Shown here: in pieces, positions 47,779 through 55,794 of the stretch
How positions within the stretch are numbered: position 1 is the first letter of the stretch
How the letters are laid out: each line of letters opens with the position of its first letter
DNA from: Pseudomonadota bacterium
GTDB lineage: Bacteria; Pseudomonadota; Gammaproteobacteria; Burkholderiales; Casimicrobiaceae
Direction of reading: 5' to 3'
Length of the DNA stretch: 59,468 bases
Assembly (NCBI GenBank): GCA_009786025.1
Contig: WQUA01000009.1
Coordinates: 1 to 59,468, forward strand
The notes under the pieces: generated by a model
Told to the model about the DNA's origin: nothing
Seen by the model: the letters and a program-made list of their open reading frames with translations, nothing else
Database searches by the model: none
Program-made: the position numbers and the translations under genes

Positions 47779-49731
47779 TTACTCTTTTTTATCTTTCACT
47801 TCGGTATATTCAGCATCGACCACCTTGGCGTCATCGCCAGGTTTGCCGCTGCCGTTGGTCGCGCCATGCGCCCCGCCCTCGGGCTGCGCCGCCGCGGCTT
47901 CCGCCTGAGCGGCGGCATACATCGCTTCACCGAGTTTCTGCGACGCCGTTGCCAGTGCTTCGCTCTTGGCGACCATCGCTTCTTTGGTTGCATTTTTGTC
48001 TTTCAGCGTTTCTTCAGCGTCCTTCAGCGCTTCTTCGATCTTCGCCTTCTCATCAGCGCCGATCTTGTCGCCGTACTCGTTCAGCGATTTCTTGACGCTG
48101 TGCGCCAGACCGTCCAGCTCGTTGCGCGCCTGCACCGCTTCCATCAACTTCTTGTCTTCGTCGGCATGGGCTTCGGCATCCTTGACCATCCGATCGACTT
48201 CATCGTCGGACAATCCTGAATTGGCCTTGATCGTGATCTTGTTTTCCTTGCCCGTCGCCTTGTCTTTGGCCGACACATGCAGGATGCCATTCGCGTCGAT
48301 GTCGAAGGTCACTTCGATCTGCGGCACGCCGCGCGGCGCCGGCGGGATGCCTTCGAGGTTGAACTGCCCCAAACTCTTGTTACCGCTCGCCACCTCGCGC
48401 TCGCCCTGCAACACGTGTACCGTCACCGCGCTCTGGCTATCATCGGCGGTTGAAAAGATTTGTGATGCCTTGGTCGGGATTGTCGTGTTCTTCTGGATCA
48501 GCTTGGTCATCACGCCACCCAGCGTTTCAATTCCGAGCGACAGCGGCGTCACGTCAAGCAGCAACACGTCGCGCCGCTCGCCGGCCAGCACCGAACCCTG
48601 AATCGCCGCGCCGACTGCGACCGCTTCGTCGGGGTTCACGTCTTTACGCGGCTCCTTGCCGAAAAATTCTTTGACTTTCTCCTGCACTTTCGGCATCCGC
48701 GTCATGCCGCCGACCAGAATCACATCGCCGATGTCGGCGATTTTGACGCCCGCGTCTTTGATCGCGGTACGGCACGGCGCAATGGTGCGCTCGATCAAAT
48801 CTTCAACCAACGCCTCGAATTTGGCGCGGGTGATTTTCATCGACAAATGCTTCGGCCCCGACACGTCCGCCGTGATGTACGGCAGATTGATTTCGGTTTG
48901 TTGCGAACTTGACAGTTCGATCTTTGCTTTTTCCGCTGTCTCTTTCAAGCGCTGCAATGCCAGCACGTCGTTCTTGAGATCGACGCCCTGGTCTTTCTTG
49001 AATTCGGTGACGATATAATCGATCAGTCGTTGGTCAAAATCTTCGCCGCCGAGGAAGGTGTCGCCGTTGGTGGACAACACTTCAAACTGATGCTCGCCGT
49101 CAAGTTCGGCGATTTCGATGATCGAAATGTCGAACGTGCCGCCGCCGAGGTCATACACCGCGATTTTGCGGTCGCCCTCTTTTTTGTCGAGGCCGAACGC
49201 CAGCGCCGCCGCCGTCGGTTCGTTGATAATCCGCTTGACTTCAAGACCAGCGATTTTGCCGGAATCCTTGGTCGCCTGACGCTGGCTGTCGTTGAAATAC
49301 GCCGGCACGGTAATCACCGCTTCGGTCACTTCTTCACCGAGATAATCTTCCGCCGTTTTCTTCATCTTGCGCAGTACCTCCGCCGAAATCTGCGGCGGCG
49401 CCATTTTCTTGCCGCGCACTTCAATCCAGGCGTCACCGTTGTCGTTCTTGACGATCGAGAACGGCATCAGGTCGATGTCTTTCTGCACTTCCTTTTCTTC
49501 AAAGCGACGACCGATCAGGCGCTTCACCGCAAACAGCGTGTTGCGCGGATTGGTCACCGCTTGCCGCTTGGCTGGCGCGCCGCAGAGGATTTCGCCGTCC
49601 TCCATATACGCCACCACCGACGGCGTCGTCCGCGCGCCTTCCGAATTCTCGATGACTTTAGGCTGACCGCCTTCGATGATCGCAACGCAACTGTTGGTCG
49701 TGCCCAGATCAATACCGATAATCTTACCCAT
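47779..49731 (-). CDS. dnaK: Chaperone protein DnaK (Hsp70)
   Basis: 650 residues. Begins [18 protein letters not shown]. Contains [46 protein letters not shown], the linker [15 protein letters not shown] and substrate domain, and ends with the acidic [13 protein letters not shown] tail of proteobacterial DnaK. Hsp70 binds exposed hydrophobic peptides with ATP-driven cycling. Its own sigma-32-type promoter is found 59-85 bases upstream. Between grpE and dnaJ. Confidence 0.99.
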   Translation of the reverse strand: MGKIIGIDLGTTNSCVAIIEGGQPKVIENSEGARTTPSVVAYMEDGEILCGAPAKRQAVTNPRNTLFAVKRLIGRRFEEKEVQKDIDLMPFSIVKNDNGDAWIEVRGKKMAPPQISAEVLRKMKKTAEDYLGEEVTEAVITVPAYFNDSQRQATKDSGKIAGLEVKRIINEPTAAALAFGLDKKEGDRKIAVYDLGGGTFDISIIEIAELDGEHQFEVLSTNGDTFLGGEDFDQRLIDYIVTEFKKDQGVDLKNDVLALQRLKETAEKAKIELSSSQQTEINLPYITADVSGPKHLSMKITRAKFEALVEDLIERTIAPCRTAIKDAGVKIADIGDVILVGGMTRMPKVQEKVKEFFGKEPRKDVNPDEAVAVGAAIQGSVLAGERRDVLLLDVTPLSLGIETLGGVMTKLIQKNTTIPTKASQIFSTADDSQSAVTVHVLQGEREVASGNKSLGQFNLEGIPPAPRGVPQIEVTFDIDANGILHVSAKDKATGKENKITIKANSGLSDDEVDRMVKDAEAHADEDKKLMEAVQARNELDGLAHSVKKSLNEYGDKIGADEKAKIEEALKDAEETLKDKNATKEAMVAKSEALATASQKLGEAMYAAAQAEAAAAQPEGGAHGATNGSGKPGDDAKVVDAEYTEVKDKKE

Positions 49732-49789
49732 TTTGTCTTTTCTCCGTGTTTTCTTTAAATTGGATTTACTAAAAATTCTGATGACCGTT

Positions 49790-49817
49790 AAATGGGGATG
49801 GTTTACGCCAACTCAAG
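49790..49817 (-). promoter_or_regulatory. Heat-shock (sigma-32) promoter of dnaK
   Basis: On the minus strand CTTGAGT precedes CCCCATTT (49797-49790), with 13 bases between TTGAGT (49816-49811) and CCCCATTT. This fits the RpoH consensus CTTGAAA-N11-16-CCCCATnT. Confidence 0.8.
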
Positions 49818-49844
49818 CCCCGTCCCGCAGCCATGACGTTATCT

Positions 49845-50417
49845 TTACGCTGTTTTCTCTTTGGCCACCACCACCATCGCCGGCCTTAGAACTCGGTCAT
49901 GGATCATGTACCCCCTCTGAAACACTTCCACCACCGTATTGGCAGGCGCATCGGATTCGACCATCTGCATCGCCTGATGCTGATGCGGATCGAACGGTTG
50001 CCCTCGCGGGTCAATGACCTGAATGTGCGCTTTCTCGAAGGCGGTGTTTAGCTGCTTCAAAGTCAGCATCACGCCGTCGCGCATTTGTTGGGGCGTTGCG
50101 TTTTCCGTGATCAGCGCCAGTTCCAGCGCATCTTTGACCGCCAGAAGATCAGCAGCAAAACGCTCGATGCCGAATTTCCCCGCTTTGGCGACTTCCTCGC
50201 GCGCTTGCCGCCGTACGTTTTCCGTTTCGGCGCGCGCTCGCAGGAACGCATCACGTAACTCCTGGGCATCGGCCTCGGCCTTCTGCAATAACGTGGCCAA
50301 GTCTGTCGCAACATCGACCGGGGGAGATTCGGCCTCCGGCGCGACATGGGCCAAAACCGTCATTTCATGATCCGCCAACGTCGGCGTTATGTGTTCGGGC
50401 TTATGCTTATGTGGCAT
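49845..50417 (-). CDS. grpE: Nucleotide exchange factor GrpE
   Basis: 190 residues from ATG 50417 (MPHKHKPEHITPTL), with GGAAG upstream; the longer frame contains the sigma-32 promoter and is rejected. A long N-terminal coiled coil (LLQKAEADAQELRDAFLRARAETENVRRQAREEVAKAGKF) and the C-terminal beta domain ending in VVEVFQRGYMIHDRVLRPAMVVVAK are standard. GrpE releases ADP from DnaK. First gene of the grpE-dnaK-dnaJ cluster. Confidence 0.96.
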   Translation of the reverse strand: MPHKHKPEHITPTLADHEMTVLAHVAPEAESPPVDVATDLATLLQKAEADAQELRDAFLRARAETENVRRQAREEVAKAGKFGIERFAADLLAVKDALELALITENATPQQMRDGVMLTLKQLNTAFEKAHIQVIDPRGQPFDPHQHQAMQMVESDAPANTVVEVFQRGYMIHDRVLRPAMVVVAKEKTA

Positions 50418-50449
50418 CGTATTTCTTCCGTCGTCAAGTACAGCTTCAG

Positions 50450-50477
50450 AAATGGGGGCGATCAGGGTGTTTTCAAT
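50450..50477 (-). promoter_or_regulatory. Heat-shock (sigma-32) promoter of grpE
   Basis: On the minus strand TTGAAA (50476-50471), 13 bases and CCCCATTT (50457-50450) give a near-perfect RpoH promoter, 33 bases before the grpE start. Confidence 0.88.
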
Positions 50478-50526
50478 AGGCCAAGAACGCAAAGTTCGCC
50501 GATTCCTGGCGCCAAAAAACATAAAT

Positions 50527-50590
50527 TAACCGCAAAGAATGAAAAAGGCACAAAGAATTCTCACACAAAGACGCGAAGCCGCGAAGAAAA
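50527..50590 (+). repeat. Dispersed R1 repeat
   Basis: AACCGCAAAGAATGAAAAAG followed by GCACAAAGAATTCTCACAC and GACGCGAAGCCGCGAAG. It lies directly left of the CRISPR-like array. Confidence 0.75.
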
Positions 50591-50591
50591 C

Positions 50592-50759
50592 GAAACCTCC
50601 TTCCCTCGCTTGTGGGGGAAGGCCAGGCCGCCGCCCCAGAGCGATTGAGCCAAAAGAGAAACCTCCTTCCCTCGCTTGTGGGGGAAGGCCAGGTTAACGT
50701 CGATCTCGCCTTGATGTATTTGTGAAACCTCCTTCCCTCGCTTGTGGGGGAAGGCCAGG
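50592..50759 (+). CRISPR. CRISPR-like mini array: three identical 36-base repeats, two 30-base spacers
   Basis: Repeats lie at 50592-50627, 50658-50693 and 50724-50759 and are identical over 36 bases; the bases just outside differ in every copy. Spacers 50628-50657 and 50694-50723 are both exactly 30 bases and unrelated. The repeat begins GAAACCTCC and contains the palindrome-like CTTCCCTCGCTTGTGGGGGA. The 36/30 geometry fits CRISPR. However, the inner palindrome also occurs singly elsewhere (57533-57575), no cas gene is in the window, and GAAAC is at the start rather than the end, so a repeat-derived look-alike is possible. Confidence 0.5.
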
Positions 50760-50805
50760 ATGGGGGCGTAGGCTGGCCCCAACAAAAACACAACCATAAA
50801 AAACG

Positions 50806-50895
50806 CCCTCTCTCCTTCCCCTCTTCCGCTTGGCGGGAGAGAAGAGATTCTCCTTCGCGCTTCCGCATGAGAATTCTGCGTTCTTTGCGATTAAA
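50806..50895. repeat. G/C-rich palindrome followed by an inverted R1 copy
   Basis: CTCTTCCGCTTGGCGGGAGA at about 50819-50838 belongs to the palindrome family, and CGCATGAGAATTCTGCGTTC-TTTGCGATTAAATCG (about 50863-50897) is an R1 copy in reverse. A CCCTGCGACTTCGCGCAGGG palindrome follows at 50921-50940, as near 17962. Confidence 0.7.
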
Positions 50896-51011
50896 TCGTG
50901 TTTTTCGCCCCCGCCCTGCGCCCTGCGACTTCGCGCAGGGTGACACGCGCGGGGTGGCGCGCTTCGCTTATCTGGTATCTACGTTTGCTACCTGAAATCC
51001 GGAAATCTTTT

Positions 51012-51779
51012 TCACTCCAGATAGCGCACCTGCAGCACTGCGCGGTCGGCGTAGTCGAGATCAAATTCTTCTTTTAAATAATCGGCCATGTTGCCGTAGC
51101 GTGATTCGATAGCATCAAGCGCCGTCTTGATAAATGCTTCGCAAGCGGAGAACATGCAAACCAACGCGTCATACTTCGCGCCCATCCGCTGTTTATCGAC
51201 AGTCGCCAACCAGCGTCCGCGGTACGACGCCAGCGACGTTTCCGTCGCCATATAGTCTTCAATCACAGTCTGCCGCGATGCGCCCAGCGCCAGCAACACG
51301 ATGGCGCTGCCCACGCCGGTGCGGTCTTTGCCGATCGCACAATGCTGCACGAGATGTGGCGTTTCCGGCGCGCGCATCCACGTCAATAGACGCCGGTACG
51401 CTGGGTTGCCGAACGGCAGCCGCAGATACAATTCGTTCATGAACGCAAAAGCGCGCTGCCCGTCAACCGCATAAGAAAGCAACTGCATCGGGCTGGCGCC
51501 GTTTTCCCATTGACCCGGATTGGCCGGAACGCGCTCGTACTGCACATCGCGCCATAGCGAATCCGGCTTCCGCCACGCTTCCGCTTCATCGCGGTAATCG
51601 AGCACATGCGTCACCGGCAACGCCGCCAATGTTTCCCTGTCTTCTGTCGTCAATTCATCCAGCGCGCCGGAACGAAACAACAACCCCGGCTTGACCGTCC
51701 GCCCGTCGGCCATCCGGCAACCGCCCAGATCGCGAAAATTGACACCGCCTTGCAAGTGGATTTTTTGAGGTTCTTTCAC
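51012..51779 (-). CDS. Tyrosine/serine protein phosphatase family protein
   Basis: About 255 residues from GTG 51779; TTG starts at 51797 and 51815 also exist, but they fall in an R1 repeat. The N-terminus reads GGVNFRDLGGCRMADGRTVKPGLLFRSGALDELT, the classic opening of the Y-phosphatase-3/LipA-type family, and the active site is HCAIGKDRTGVG (C-x5-R with the cysteine nucleophile and arginine). Such enzymes remove phosphate from tyrosine, serine or lipids. Alone between repeats and the second liv operon. No ribosome site is clear, so the start is unsure. Confidence 0.87.
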   Translation of the reverse strand: MKEPQKIHLQGGVNFRDLGGCRMADGRTVKPGLLFRSGALDELTTEDRETLAALPVTHVLDYRDEAEAWRKPDSLWRDVQYERVPANPGQWENGASPMQLLSYAVDGQRAFAFMNELYLRLPFGNPAYRRLLTWMRAPETPHLVQHCAIGKDRTGVGSAIVLLALGASRQTVIEDYMATETSLASYRGRWLATVDKQRMGAKYDALVCMFSACEAFIKTALDAIESRYGNMADYLKEEFDLDYADRAVLQVRYLE

Positions 51780-51785
51780 GAAAAG

Positions 51786-51966
51786 TTTTAACCGCAAGGA
51801 ACGCCTGAAGCGCAAAAAAATCTAAATCCTCTCCTTTACGGAGAGGAGAAAAATTCCTTCCTCCATGTAGGGGAAGGTCGAGACGAGAACCGACAACACA
51901 AAAAATGAACGCAACTGAATCGAAAAAGCTCCAAACCTCTTTGCTCTCTATGCGTTCTTTGCGGCG
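51786..51966. repeat. Cluster of dispersed repeats between the phosphatase gene and livF
   Basis: R1 copy at about 51788-51810, G/C-rich palindromes CCTCTCCTTTACGGAGAGGA (51828-51847) and CCTTCCTCCATGTAGGGGAA (51857-51876), and a reverse R1 fragment ATGCGTTCTTTGCGGCG (51949-51965). No gene. Confidence 0.7.
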
Positions 51967-51971
51967 CCCTT

Positions 51972-52688
51972 TCAAGCCCCCAAATACGCCCGCCGCACTT
52001 CGTCGTTATGCAGCAACGCCTGCCCGCTATCGGACAAAACAATTTTGCCGTTCTCCAGAACATAGCCACGATCGGCCAGCGCCAGCGCTTTATGCGCATT
52101 TTGTTCGACCAGAAAAACAGCGATGCCCTCTTCGCGGATGGCCTCGATGATCTTGAAAATCTGGGTAATGATCAGCGGCGCCAAGCCCAGCGATGGCTCA
52201 TCAAGCAACAACAGTTGCGGCCGGCTCATCAACGCCCGCCCAATCGACAGCATTTGCTGTTCGCCGCCTGACATAGTTCCCGCCCGTTGATCCATCCGCT
52301 CTTTCAGGCGCGGGAAAAGATGGAACACTTTTTCCAAGCTGTGCTCAACCTGCGCGCGGCTTTCAAAAAAAGCGCCCATCTTCAGATTTTCAATGGCCGT
52401 CAGTCCCGGAAATACCCGTCGCCCTTCCGGCGCGATGCCGATCCCGCTCTGCATGATTTCATGCGTCGGGTTATGCGTGATGTCGTCGCCTTCAAAAAGA
52501 ATACGGCCGCTGCTGGCTTTCGGAGACCCGCAAATAGTCATCAGCAACGTCGTTTTGCCAGCGCCATTGGCGCCGATCAGCGTTACGATTTCGCCGCGCT
52601 GAATTTCGATCGACACGCCCTTCAACGCTTCGATCTTGCCATAATGCGTATGAACATTGTCAACCCGCAGCAATACGTCGCCCATCAT
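51972..52688 (-). CDS. livF: Branched-chain amino-acid ABC transporter ATPase LivF
   Basis: 238 residues (or 237 from the second ATG at 52685, which is better spaced from GGGAGG). Walker A GANGAGKTT from residue 39, signature MSGGEQQMLSIGRAL, Walker B LLLLDEPSLGLAPL, H-loop FLVEQNAHKALALADRGYVLENG. Last gene of the second liv operon (livJ-H-M-G-F on the minus strand). Sequence differs clearly from the first operon's LivF, so the two systems are not a recent duplication. Confidence 0.95.
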   Translation of the reverse strand: MMGDVLLRVDNVHTHYGKIEALKGVSIEIQRGEIVTLIGANGAGKTTLLMTICGSPKASSGRILFEGDDITHNPTHEIMQSGIGIAPEGRRVFPGLTAIENLKMGAFFESRAQVEHSLEKVFHLFPRLKERMDQRAGTMSGGEQQMLSIGRALMSRPQLLLLDEPSLGLAPLIITQIFKIIEAIREEGIAVFLVEQNAHKALALADRGYVLENGKIVLSDSGQALLHNDEVRRAYLGA

Positions 52689-53506
52689 TCGCCTCCCAGA
52701 TAAGCGCGAATCACATTGGGGTCATGGCGAACCTGCTCCGGCGTCCCTTCGGCAATCGGTTGCCCGTATTCCATCACCAGAATACGCTCAGAAATTTCCA
52801 TCACCAGGCTCATGTCGTGTTCAATCAGCAGCACCGACACATCGCAAGTGTCGCGCAGATCACGAATCAGCTGATCCAGCGCCGCTGTCTCCTGCGGATT
52901 CAACCCCGCCGCCGGCTCATCAAGCATCAACAGCTTCGGCTTGGTAATCATGCAACGGGCGATTTCCAGTCGTCGCTGCTGACCGTACGACAGGTTGCCC
53001 GCTTCGCGGTTAGCGACTTCACGCAGATGCACTTTATCGAGCCAGAAAGCGGCACGCTCCAGAGCCTCCTGCTCCGACTTTTGAAACGCTCGCGTATTCA
53101 GCAGTCCTTGCAGCAATCCGGTTTTCAACTGCGCATGCTGCGCCACCAGCAGGTTCTCGACCACAGTCATGTTGCGAAACAACCGGATATTCTGAAAGGT
53201 TCGCACAACTCCACGTCGCGCGATCTCGTGACTGGTTCGCCCAGCGATGTTGGCGCCGCCGAACATGATATCGCCGGAGGTCGGTTTATAAAATCCGCTG
53301 ACGCAATTGAACACGGTCGTCTTACCAGCGCCATTGGGGCCGATAATCGCGTAGATTTCTTTTTCGGCAACGTCAAATGTGATGTTATCGACCGCCATCA
53401 AACCGCCGAACCGCATCTGCAATTGACGAATACTCAAAATCGGCGCAGCCTTCGCTGCGGTTTTTGCCGCCGTTTCCGCTGCGCCTTTTACTGCCTCCCC
53501 GCTCAT
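52685..53506 (-). CDS. livG: Branched-chain amino-acid ABC transporter ATPase LivG
   Basis: 273 residues from ATG 53506, which overlaps the livM stop (ATGA). An Ala-rich extension (MSGEAVKGAAETAAKTAAKAA) precedes the ATPase core. Walker A GPNGAGKTT at about 56-64, RTFQNIRLFRNMTVVENL, signature LSYGQQRRLEIARCM, Walker B LLMLDEPAAGLNPQET and H-loop LLIEHDMSLVMEISERILVMEYG. The Ala/Lys extension is unusual in LivG and may be unstructured. The stop overlaps livF. Confidence 0.95.
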   Translation of the reverse strand: MSGEAVKGAAETAAKTAAKAAPILSIRQLQMRFGGLMAVDNITFDVAEKEIYAIIGPNGAGKTTVFNCVSGFYKPTSGDIMFGGANIAGRTSHEIARRGVVRTFQNIRLFRNMTVVENLLVAQHAQLKTGLLQGLLNTRAFQKSEQEALERAAFWLDKVHLREVANREAGNLSYGQQRRLEIARCMITKPKLLMLDEPAAGLNPQETAALDQLIRDLRDTCDVSVLLIEHDMSLVMEISERILVMEYGQPIAEGTPEQVRHDPNVIRAYLGGE

Positions 53507-54747
53507 GACGGCAACTCCACCCGCCGACGCGACGCCGGCCACAAACCCTGTGGCCGCCAGAGCATCATCAGCACCATCACCGCGCCGAAGACCAGCATTC
53601 GGTATTCGGCAAAGCCACGCGCGAATTCCGGCAACAGTGTCAACGCCAGCGCCGCCAATATCACGCCGCGTTGCGACCCCATGCCGCCAAGAACGACGAT
53701 CGACAAAATAATCGCCGATTCAATGAAGCCGAACGAATCCGGCGTTATCGAACCCAAAAACGCCGCGTAAAACGCGCCGGCAAAACCCGCAAACATGCTA
53801 CCCAGCGAAAACGCTGTCAGTTTGATCATCGTTGGATTCAACGCCAGCGAGCGACAGGCGATTTCATCCTCGCGCAACGCCTCCCAGGCGCGGCCGATCG
53901 GCATCCTGACCAATCGGTTGATCAGAAACGCTGCGATCACCACCAGCAAAAGCCCGATGAAATACAGCGCCAGTTGCTGATAAACGCTGCTGTAATCAAG
54001 CCCCAACACCTGCCACAAGGTCGAGCTGTCTTCGGCCCGCGCTTGCTTGGTGATTTCGAAACCGAACAGCGTCGGCTTCGAAATGTTATTGATGCCGTCT
54101 GGTCCATGTGTGACACTGTCCCAGTTGTTCAACATGATGCGGACGATCTCGCCGAATCCCAGCGTAACGATCGCCAGATAATCGCCGCGCAGCCGCAGCA
54201 CCGGAAAACCGAGCAAGATGCCGAACAGCGCCGCCGTGATACCGGCAAGCGGCAGCGCGTACCAGAAGCCGATGCCGAAATTGACATTGAGCAGCGCGTA
54301 GGTATAAGCGCCTATCGCGTAAAACGCCGCATGTCCCAGATCGAGCAGTCCCGCGTAACCCACGATGATGTTCAAGCCGAGCGCCAGCAGAATATAAATC
54401 ATCGCCATCGTCACTGCCGTCAACATCGCGCCGCCTCCCAGCGGCGTAAACGGCCACACCAGCGCCAGCACCACAAACGCGCCGAGCCACCACTTCTTGT
54501 AATCAGCCGCCTTCTGCGACCACAGCGTCGGAATGGATACTTTACGAATAAGCACAAACGGCAGCACCAACCGCACCACAAAGACAACCAGCGCAGCGAT
54601 AATCGGCCATGTAAAATCCTTGTACAGCGCCAGCCCGGTGCTCTCGACCTTAAGCCGCATCCCGATCATCGGGATGGTCAAAACCGCCGTCACCGCTGCT
54701 GCGATAAAAGCATCTTTGATAATTTTTATTTTGGTCGTATCGCGCAT
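53503..54747 (-). CDS. livM: Branched-chain amino-acid ABC transporter permease LivM
   Basis: 414 residues. Extra N-terminal membrane segments (about 1-95) before the LivM core, as in long LivM forms. Core blocks: LGLNIIVGYAGLLDLGHAAFYAIGAYTYALL, FPVLRLRGDYLAIVTLGFGEIVRIMLNNWDSVTHGPDGINNI, and the ATPase-contact loop EALREDEIACRSLALNPTMIKLTAFSLGSMFAGFAGAFYA. Overlaps livH by one base and livG by four. Confidence 0.95.
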   Translation of the reverse strand: MRDTTKIKIIKDAFIAAAVTAVLTIPMIGMRLKVESTGLALYKDFTWPIIAALVVFVVRLVLPFVLIRKVSIPTLWSQKAADYKKWWLGAFVVLALVWPFTPLGGGAMLTAVTMAMIYILLALGLNIIVGYAGLLDLGHAAFYAIGAYTYALLNVNFGIGFWYALPLAGITAALFGILLGFPVLRLRGDYLAIVTLGFGEIVRIMLNNWDSVTHGPDGINNISKPTLFGFEITKQARAEDSSTLWQVLGLDYSSVYQQLALYFIGLLLVVIAAFLINRLVRMPIGRAWEALREDEIACRSLALNPTMIKLTAFSLGSMFAGFAGAFYAAFLGSITPDSFGFIESAIILSIVVLGGMGSQRGVILAALALTLLPEFARGFAEYRMLVFGAVMVLMMLWRPQGLWPASRRRVELPS

Positions 54748-55673
54748 TACACTTTCTCCACTTCGGGGCGTCCCAACAACCCCGATGGGCGAATCAGGAG
54801 AATCAAAATCAGCAGACCGAATGACACCATGTCCTTATATTCGGTTGGCAAAAAAGCGGACGCGAAAGTTTCCACCAACCCCAGCAGCGCGCCCCCCAGC
54901 ATCGCGCCGGGAATACTGCCAATGCCGCCCAATACCGCGGCAGTAAACGCTTTTAATCCGGCCAGAAAACCAATGAACGGATTGATCTTGTTGATCGACA
55001 AACCGATCAGCACGCCACCGATCGCCGCCAACAACGCTCCGAGAATGAACGTGAACGAAATCACTTTGTTGACATCGATACCGAGCAATCCGGCCATCCG
55101 GATATCCTGCGAGCAAGCGCGGCAGGCGCGCCCCATCCGCGTGTGACGAATGTACAGCGTTACCGCCACCATCAACACCACCGTCGCGATTAAAATCAGC
55201 GCCCGCGAGTTGGACATACTGACCCCGAAGCCGTTCATGTCTATCGTGAACAGATGACCGGTAATCAAGTTGGGAACCAGCAAATCGCGCGAGGATTGCA
55301 AAACCGCAACGTAATTCTGAAAGAAGATCGACATCCCGATCGCTGAGATCAGCGGCACCAACCGCGGGCTGCCGCGCAAGCTGCGATACGCGCAACGCTC
55401 AACCGCCCAACCGTAGGTGGAAGTCACCATGACCGCCACCACCAGCGCCGCCGCCACCAACAGCCACGGCGGATAACCCGCCGCCGTGCCGATCGCGGTA
55501 ATCGTGATCAGCCCGATGTAAGCGCCGATCATGTAAATTTCGCCGTGCGCAAAGTTGATCATGCCGATGATGCCGTACACCATCGTATAGCCGATCGCAA
55601 TCAGCGCGTAAATCGCACCGAGGCTCAGCCCGTTAATCAATTGCTGCAAAAATTGCGGAAAAAACTCGCCCAT
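54747..55673 (-). CDS. livH: Branched-chain amino-acid ABC transporter permease LivH
   Basis: 308 residues with about eight membrane segments. Opens with QQLINGLSLGAIYALIAIGYTMVYGIIGMINFAHGEIYMIGAYIGLI, the LivH signature, and contains GRACRACSQDIRMAGLLGIDVNKVISFTFILGALLAAIGGVLIG. Distance to livJ is about 120 bases, which includes a terminator-like hairpin, so livHMGF may be expressed less than livJ. Confidence 0.95.
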   Translation of the reverse strand: MGEFFPQFLQQLINGLSLGAIYALIAIGYTMVYGIIGMINFAHGEIYMIGAYIGLITITAIGTAAGYPPWLLVAAALVVAVMVTSTYGWAVERCAYRSLRGSPRLVPLISAIGMSIFFQNYVAVLQSSRDLLVPNLITGHLFTIDMNGFGVSMSNSRALILIATVVLMVAVTLYIRHTRMGRACRACSQDIRMAGLLGIDVNKVISFTFILGALLAAIGGVLIGLSINKINPFIGFLAGLKAFTAAVLGGIGSIPGAMLGGALLGLVETFASAFLPTEYKDMVSFGLLILILLIRPSGLLGRPEVEKV

Positions 55674-55746
55674 TCAAAAGCTCCACCCCGATGCCCGTTA
55701 TCCTGCCGTGTATTTTCTTAAGATGCACACACTCGCTCGGACTTTT

Positions 55747-55781
55747 AAAAAATACGCCGGACACCCGCTAAGGCGTCCGGC
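55747..55781 (-). terminator. Terminator-like hairpin between livJ and livH
   Basis: On the minus strand GCCGGACGCC and GGTGTCCGGC form a stem with one mismatch around TTAGCG, followed by GTATTTTTT. It probably trims transcription after the binding-protein gene, a common way to make more binding protein than permease. Confidence 0.8.
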
Positions 55782-55794
55782 GCCGTTGCATGAA

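Noticed and set aside
50473-50946. Open frame with the repeated peptide LAFPHKRGKEVS
   Set aside because: The peptide period comes from the 36+30 base array; there is no start context and no family resemblance.
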